Positions 59,166 through 64,000 of a DNA stretch of 64,000 nucleotides are shown here, piece after piece; within the stretch, counting starts at the first letter, position 1, and every line of letters begins with the position of its first letter. This DNA comes from Molossus alvarezi. Taxonomy: Eukaryota; Chordata; Mammalia; Chiroptera; Molossidae. Both the position numbers and the translations under genes were made by a program. Location of the stretch: the NCBI GenBank assembly GCA_037176705.1, contig CM073898.1, forward strand, positions 34,723,488 through 34,787,487. The letters run 5' to 3'. The notes under the pieces were generated by a model. The model was not told where the DNA came from and did no database searches. It was given only the letters and a program-made list of their open reading frames with translations.

Positions 59166-61295
59166 GAAGTCAAAGGCATTACAATGGATCCATATTCTGT
59201 CTGTATATAGCTTGTAAAATATTCTTAAAGGAGAGAACCTGAAAGATCATAAAAAGTGATACAAAGCCTAGACCAGAAGAAATGTCACAATCTTGATCTT
59301 AAACCACAAGGCTCCACTCTCCGTTCTTTACTTTACAGACTGGAAACCAAAGGGAGTGAATGTTGACCTTTGCATGTTGGCTTACTTTCACTTATTTATG
59401 TAAAGCTACATATACAACCATAAGACATTGCCAGATTATTCAGAAGAAGAGGGATCATTTAACAGCCAACAATCTTGCATGAGATTCCTGTCCCCGTCTC
59501 CAAGAAACTCTCAGCATCCTGAAAATCTTTATACTAGCAAATATTAGCAAATCATCGCTTTCTGAGATTAGCATTATAGAGAATTTCACTTTTTTGAGAT
59601 GAGTGTGTCTTATGGAAACATTTAAATATTAAAAATTCTAAGTAAAACAAATTTCATGTAATTCATATAAAAATATTATTTATTGTTATATTCACATTTA
59701 AAAAGCTATTTAATCACAGGGGTTAGTAAATGTACCCTTTAGTTCATCACAAAAACCATGCCTTTCTAAAGTAAACATCAGTCTGAAAATTGTTCATTAT
59801 TCAAGGAAAAAAAAACTCCTTTTTTTTCTTCTTTTTAGTTTTACTTTTAAGTGGCAATGTAAACAAGATCTTATTGGGATGACATTTTGATGAATACTAT
59901 TTTATGTTCTGTGACTCTGTGAAAACCGAAAATACATTTTCCCCTACTACTTGCCCTGCAGGATGGCTGGAAAAAAACCTCATCTCATCTATTTGAAATG
60001 AATCCAATTTAATTCTGCTTGACCAAAAATCTGTTTCCATAGTTCTAAAACATGCAATCACCCCAAGGTACATTCCACTGCAGCTAAAATGACTCAGTGT
60101 TATCACCGAGGAAAATACACTTTGATTGAGAAAACAGTCCAGGATGATTTTGAAAAATAAAATGACCCTTCCTGTACATAATTTAGTAAGGCACTTGATA
60201 AAAGCACATGGAGATGGCTTGTAATACAAACAGGGTTTAAAGGAAGATGCTTCATCCAACCTGCAAAAATGGGTCAAAGGTTACAGTCCTGGAATTAGCG
60301 TTACAAATCATTTAAACTTACAAGATTTTGACAATTCTATGAAAGAAATACTTGAAATTCTACATGCATTCATTATCTCTATAGTTGGAGGGTAACTTTA
60401 AAAACCAATTGTGAGGAAAATCAAATTTATAACATATTATTATGTTTCTCAAAAATAAGAAAAACTTCCTTTCTTTCCTTCCAGTTCCCCCCACATACAC
60501 ACATTGCCTGTAATCACGTATATATCATTGTCAAATAGAGAATTTTAATAACTATCAGTCCAAGTTTAAGACACTGTTGCCATAACTGAATATTTGTAAC
60601 ACATTAATCCAAATGATATAATTGCTAGATTTGGTCTATTAAAATTCTAAAAATTCAAGATATCTAATTTTTAATGAACCTAGTAATCTTTTATTGAAGT
60701 CAGTATCTCCTCAAATGAACCAAGTAATGACTAATTGATTAGATCATTTACCTCTATAAAGCACTGCTGTCTTTAAACATGTAATAGCTTATGATAAAAG
60801 AGGCTCTTTTAATTGACAATTAATGAGCAGTTAACTGTTTTCTTTTTACGTTAATTAATGTTATAAAATGTATACATTTTTATGTTTTCATTTGTAGGTG
60901 TTTAGCTTGCAAATAAAATAGTAATTTTACACGTTTTCTTAAAAACATCATTTCTTAATATATAGTGGTTACTAATTGATAAAATACACAAAAACAAAGC
61001 TGATCATTTTTTCCTTACTTTGGGATACATCTGGCTTACCTAGGAACTTAGGCAACTATAATTTGATTAATGATGAAACAAAACTACCATAAAAAATATC
61101 TGGTTCTTTCAAATTTTATTCATGGGAACATTTCCAACTCTGATTATCTTAAAATGTCCTCTTATGAATTATTTTTTTTGAAGGAAATACTTTATCACTT
61201 GCTCTGTGTTTGTATTATGCCATAAAGGCAGAGTTTTTTGTTTGTTGTTGCTAATGTATCCCTGGTATCAAATCAATGTATGGCACATAGAACAT
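59166..61295. other. Intronic sequence with no recognised feature
   Basis: AT-rich, unusually free of transposons for over 2 kb. The 126-codon minus frame at 59897-60277 shows no known domain and no donor or acceptor in phase that I can support. Transcript-strand TGCATG motifs occur at 60051-60056 and 60363-60368. Confidence 0.5.
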
Positions 61296-61312
61296 TATAT
61301 ATATATATATAT
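61296..61312 (+). repeat. (TA)n short repeat
   Basis: Eight TA units close to the GAGGG tract. Confidence 0.9.
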
Positions 61313-61358
61313 GAGCATTCTGTAAGACTGTCCGTTTTACTTTGTGGCCAAGTGCGAA

Positions 61359-61460
61359 GAGGAGGGGAGGGGAGGGGAGGGGAGAGGAGGGGAGGGGAGG
61401 GGAGGGGAGGGGAGGGAAGGGGAGGGGAGGGGAGGGGAGAGGAGGGGAGGGGAGGGGAGG
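61359..61460 (+). repeat. (GAGGG)n minisatellite-like tract
   Basis: About 100 bases of gaggg units with occasional gagag and gaagg variants. G-rich on the plus strand, C-rich (CCCCT) in the NRXN1 transcript. It begins 1.36 kb downstream of the exon's donor site. The long Gly/Glu/Arg and Pro/Leu frames over it are repeat artefacts. Confidence 0.97.
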
Positions 61461-61965
61461 ATGCCGCACATAGATACATATATTCATCACTACACTTGTA
61501 AATTTACAGAATTTATAATTTTTTGACCATCTCTCTTCTCCTAGGACATTTTCTCTTCCTCTATTCTATTCCTCCCACCTCTTTCTTCAAAGTAAAAATC
61601 AGAATCTATTTTCTTCTTTCTCTGGTAAACTTATGTTAATTAGTAGAAAGGGTGCTGATACAACAAAATCCACTTTCTTTTACTCTCTAATTCTGACACT
61701 TGGTCTCTTTCAAATATTTGAAATAAAAGCAATTTAAAAATAATTTTTATCATTCTCATATCTTTAGAATGTTGGTTTCTAGAAAAGTAAAGTATTTGAA
61801 AAAACTTCATACGGCACCTACAAAAGACACTGATAGAAACAAAACAAGGAAACAACCAATTCTGGACCAAGGAAAACACAATTCTGAAAGAATTAAAAAC
61901 GGGGTATCTACAAAGGCAGTAAATATCAATAAGAATGTAATAGCATTTCAACAGCTTTCTAATAG
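61461..61965. other. Intronic sequence with no recognised feature
   Basis: AT-rich. The 103-codon minus frame at 61640-61951 has no recognised family. Confidence 0.5.
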
Positions 61966-61969
61966 CTTT

Positions 61970-62100
61970 TCATAAAATGTAAGCTCTATGAGGCTGGTAG
62001 TTTGCTTTTTTCCTTCTTGTTCTTCCATGATATAATGCCAATACCTAAGCCAATGCCTGGTCCATGTTAGGCAATCAATGAGTATATCTTGATGGAATTA
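61970..62100 (+). repeat. LINE-2 3' end
   Basis: aaaatgtaagctctatgagg, ctggtagtttgctttttt, taccaatacctaagcc-like, aatgcctggtccatgttagg, caatcaatgagtatatcttg: an L2 terminus. Confidence 0.75.
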
Positions 62101-62814
62101 ATATACTTCCAAGTTGTACAGATTCAACATTTAAAACCTATATTTCAAGAAGTATTGACATAGGACTGAACAATAAACTCACTGAGGTGTATTCCAGGCG
62201 AGGGCAGTTAGCCACATATCATACCTAATATGTTATTCCAAGACAGTGTTAAGTGCCATATTTTGGGTCTTTGTCCTCAGATAAGCTAACAGGGCATATT
62301 TCTTATAGACAGCAACTGAGTAAACCTCATTCACGATGAGAGCCACACACCTATCAACTCAAACCTCGAAGACTTCCAAATACAATACATCATCTTTTGC
62401 AGGCAATTTCTCTTTTAAGATTTTTAAATTTGCTTTTAGTTTACTTTGATGAAATGCCAAGCTTGAACAACTAAGGCCTTTCAAATACTTCATTAATTAA
62501 CTTGTTCATTTAACTTGAAAAGTGAAAATCCTATGTAATTAGCAGACAGTCCCCTCAGCTTGAGCTAGACTAAGGTTACTGAATCAAGGCTATCAGCAAG
62601 CTGTGAAGAAACCAACACAAAGCAATTTATAAAAGTCCAAATCCCAAATCAACAGTGTACACACAGTTCACAGTTAAACCGAGTGCATTATATAAAACAA
62701 GTTTCAGAAGATGCCATAATGCCTGAGATCAGAAACAATCACAGCTTAGAAAAGACACCTATGCAAAAAGCCCACTCTCCTAATCACAGGTCCAACATGA
62801 AGAAATGAAATCCA
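62101..62814. other. NRXN1: Intron immediately downstream of the exon, no recognised repeat
   Basis: The roughly 700 bases after the donor carry no recognisable transposon. Could include conserved intronic control sequence, which cannot be judged without an alignment. Confidence 0.5.
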
Positions 62815-62826
62815 CATACTCACCTG
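62815..62826 (-). promoter_or_regulatory. NRXN1: 5' splice site of the NRXN1 exon
   Basis: The transcript-strand sequence is CAG|GTGAGTATG, with the GT at 62823-62822. It is a strong match to the U1 consensus and sits exactly at the phase-0 end of the neurexin reading frame (…Ile-Ser-Gln). Reading past it gives non-neurexin residues and a stop, so the boundary is secure. Confidence 0.95.
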
Positions 62827-63143
62827 GCTAATGGGTTCTTTCGTAGGGGGCTTTCCTCTTCTGGCTGTACTAGTGGCCAGGGTGGTGGTGGTCTCCATAA
62901 TGGACGTGGACATCTCTGACTGCATGGCAGTGGCTGTCGACTCAGTTGTCATAGAGGAAGGCACTTCACCAACCAGCCTCACGTTTCCCACTATGGCGAT
63001 GTTGGCATCGTTTTCGGCTGCCATATTCAGAACTTTCAAGCCATTGTAGTAAAGCCCAGAGAGCTGGCCCTGGAAGGGCTGGCCCTGCTCTTTCCCGCCA
63101 ATTATTATGGTTGCTTGGCTATTGAAGATTGTGAGCTGACGCC
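62824..63143 (-). CDS. NRXN1: Neurexin-1 internal exon: end of LNS6 domain and start of the Ser/Thr-rich stalk
   Basis: Neurexin-1 is a presynaptic single-pass adhesion protein that binds neuroligins, LRRTMs and cerebellins through its last LNS domain. The 320-base exon reads through without a stop. It begins with the last two bases of a Gly codon (upstream intron phase 1), runs 106 full codons and ends after a Gln codon (downstream intron phase 0). The translation starts [17 protein letters not shown], passes through [19 protein letters not shown] and [10 protein letters not shown], typical of the final LNS beta-sandwich, then becomes Thr/Ser-rich ([15 protein letters not shown]) and ends KEPISQ, the O-glycosylated stalk. 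The [13 protein letters not shown] stretch and this stalk match NRXN1 and not NRXN3 or NRXN2 as I know them. In the known gene the SS4 insert ends ...DK directly before GRQLTIF, so this is the constant exon after SS4. The rest of the gene lies outside the window. Confidence 0.97.
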
Positions 63144-63190
63144 CTGTAAAAATAATATTACATACATGCAAAAATGTTGATTGTGAACTC
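63144..63190 (-). promoter_or_regulatory. NRXN1: 3' splice site of the NRXN1 exon following SS4, with UGCAUG motif
   Basis: On the transcript strand the intron ends TATTATTTTTACAG, then exon GGCGTCAG. The AG is at 63145-63144. The pyrimidine tract is poor: it is broken by A and G, and there are five consecutive T just before ACAG. A TGCATG hexamer (plus-strand catgca, 63165-63170) lies 21 bases before the exon; this is the binding word of RBFOX proteins. A plausible branch point is the AATCAAC around 63180. Both SS4-included and SS4-skipped transcripts must use this acceptor. The splice site is certain from the reading frame and consensus; regulatory use of the hexamer is inference. Confidence 0.9.
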
Positions 63191-64000
63191 TACATTCTAC
63201 AAAGGATGATAAAACAGATCTTTCATGGGGTGGATAATGAGAGCAATAAACTATAAGAGAGGCATTTGACTCATAATTCATTGCTGATAAATGAGGTGTC
63301 CATGAAATGCATAATCATTGGCAAATATTTGTAAATTCTCAACTTATTGTAAATGTAGTGCTTTTGCTAAAAGACCAATCAAAGATACATATTGTAAATC
63401 AATTTTTAGTGGATCCCTTTCCCTTTTACCTCAAGATCTCACACTGTAGGTCTCTTAAGTCTAAATATTTTAATTAACAAATGTGATATATCTAACATTT
63501 CAAGTATTTGTCATTCTAAAATCACCACTTGTAGAAACTAATCTATAGCAGTTGATATCTAATTTTAAGTTTCTGGTAAAAAAAATTTCATAATTCACTT
63601 AATGGCCACAAGCATCTACATGCTATTCTTTAGAATGTTGTTTTTGGTTTTGTTTTTTTGAAGAAAATAGTCCATTGTTATTTGAATTAGTCTATCTTTC
63701 CGGCAATCACACTGAAAAGAAATGCATGGTTTACACTGAGCATGTCAGAGACAAAAAAAATTCCAAAAATATTTTCTGATTGGCTTTCAGCAAGTTTATT
63801 AAAACAAAACAGAATGAAAAAATAGCTTCAGATGTAAAAAGCGGCTTCAGGAATGATACACAAACCAATGGAGAAATTATGGCTCATTTCCATCAAACAG
63901 CAATCCTCAGCAACAGTACCAATATCATCAAATTGAGTATCCAGTTTTAGCAGATTGCTCTCTGCTCATAAAAAGCATGCACACAACTTTAAGTTCAGTT
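63191..64000 (-). other. NRXN1: NRXN1 intron upstream of the exon (3' part of the SS4-to-next-exon intron)
   Basis: AT-rich and free of recognisable transposons, which is unusual for this window. A second transcript-strand TGCATG occurs at 63976-63981. The SS4 exon itself is not in the window. The lack of repeats next to an alternatively spliced exon would fit conserved intronic control sequence, but that is inference. Confidence 0.7.

Noticed and set aside
61238..61526. Gly/Arg/Glu and Pro/Leu-rich frames
   Set aside because: Pure products of the (GAGGG)n repeat.
62831..63049. 72-codon plus-strand frame opposite the neurexin exon
   Set aside because: It lies antisense to a verified exon with splice sites; the minus frame encodes known neurexin sequence.

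Overview
This is a 64 kb piece of mammalian nuclear DNA, AT-rich and almost entirely intronic. The only coding sequence I can support is one internal exon of neurexin-1 (NRXN1) on the minus strand at 62824-63143. It has a clean acceptor and donor. It encodes the C-terminal half of the last LNS (laminin G-like) domain and the start of the Ser/Thr-rich stalk. NRXN1 reads right to left, so 1-62823 is intron downstream of this exon and 63144-64000 is the end of the intron upstream. That upstream intron is the one that, in the known gene structure, follows the alternatively spliced SS4 exon. I saw no second exon, no promoter-like CpG island, no RNA gene and no CRISPR or bacterial feature. The open frames in the intron are short and explained by repeats or chance.

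The source is very probably a bat. At least ten tRNA-derived SINEs have the vesper-bat (VES-like) layout: a head with pol III boxes, a middle encoding the fragment read as 'cagttgcccc...' type variants, a CT-rich body and an A-rich tail. Several belong to a young-looking subfamily with perfect or near-perfect target-site duplications (15506, 29480, 31817, 35744). I saw no Helitron of the kind abundant in vespertilionids and cannot name the bat family.

Layout. 1-17 kb: MIR and L2 relics, a hAT-Charlie element with an exact 8-bp duplication (2367-2908), a mariner MITE flanked by TA (3078-3275), MaLR-type LTRs (8960, 14225), MER5A (11453). 17-20 kb: L2, a 661-bp LINE-1 ORF2 fragment bounded by a 13-bp duplication, a SINE, a G7T repeat and an ERVL-like LTR remnant. 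25-26.5 kb: a larger LTR of the same family. 29-36 kb: SINE-rich, including a SINE nested in a hAT-like element. 37-52 kb: L2, a cluster of MaLR/ERVL-type LTRs, several SINEs, an L1 3' fragment, a Tigger-like element and microsatellites. 52-62 kb: mostly unique AT-rich intron with L2/MIR relics, ending in a (GAGGG)n tract 1.4 kb from the exon. 62.8-64 kb: the exon and its upstream intron, with an RBFOX-type UGCAUG motif just before the 3' splice site.

Nothing here looks like an unknown multi-gene system. The most useful leads are possible splicing-control sequences around the SS4 acceptor, the C-rich tract (transcript strand) close to the exon, and the dated or nested transposon insertions.
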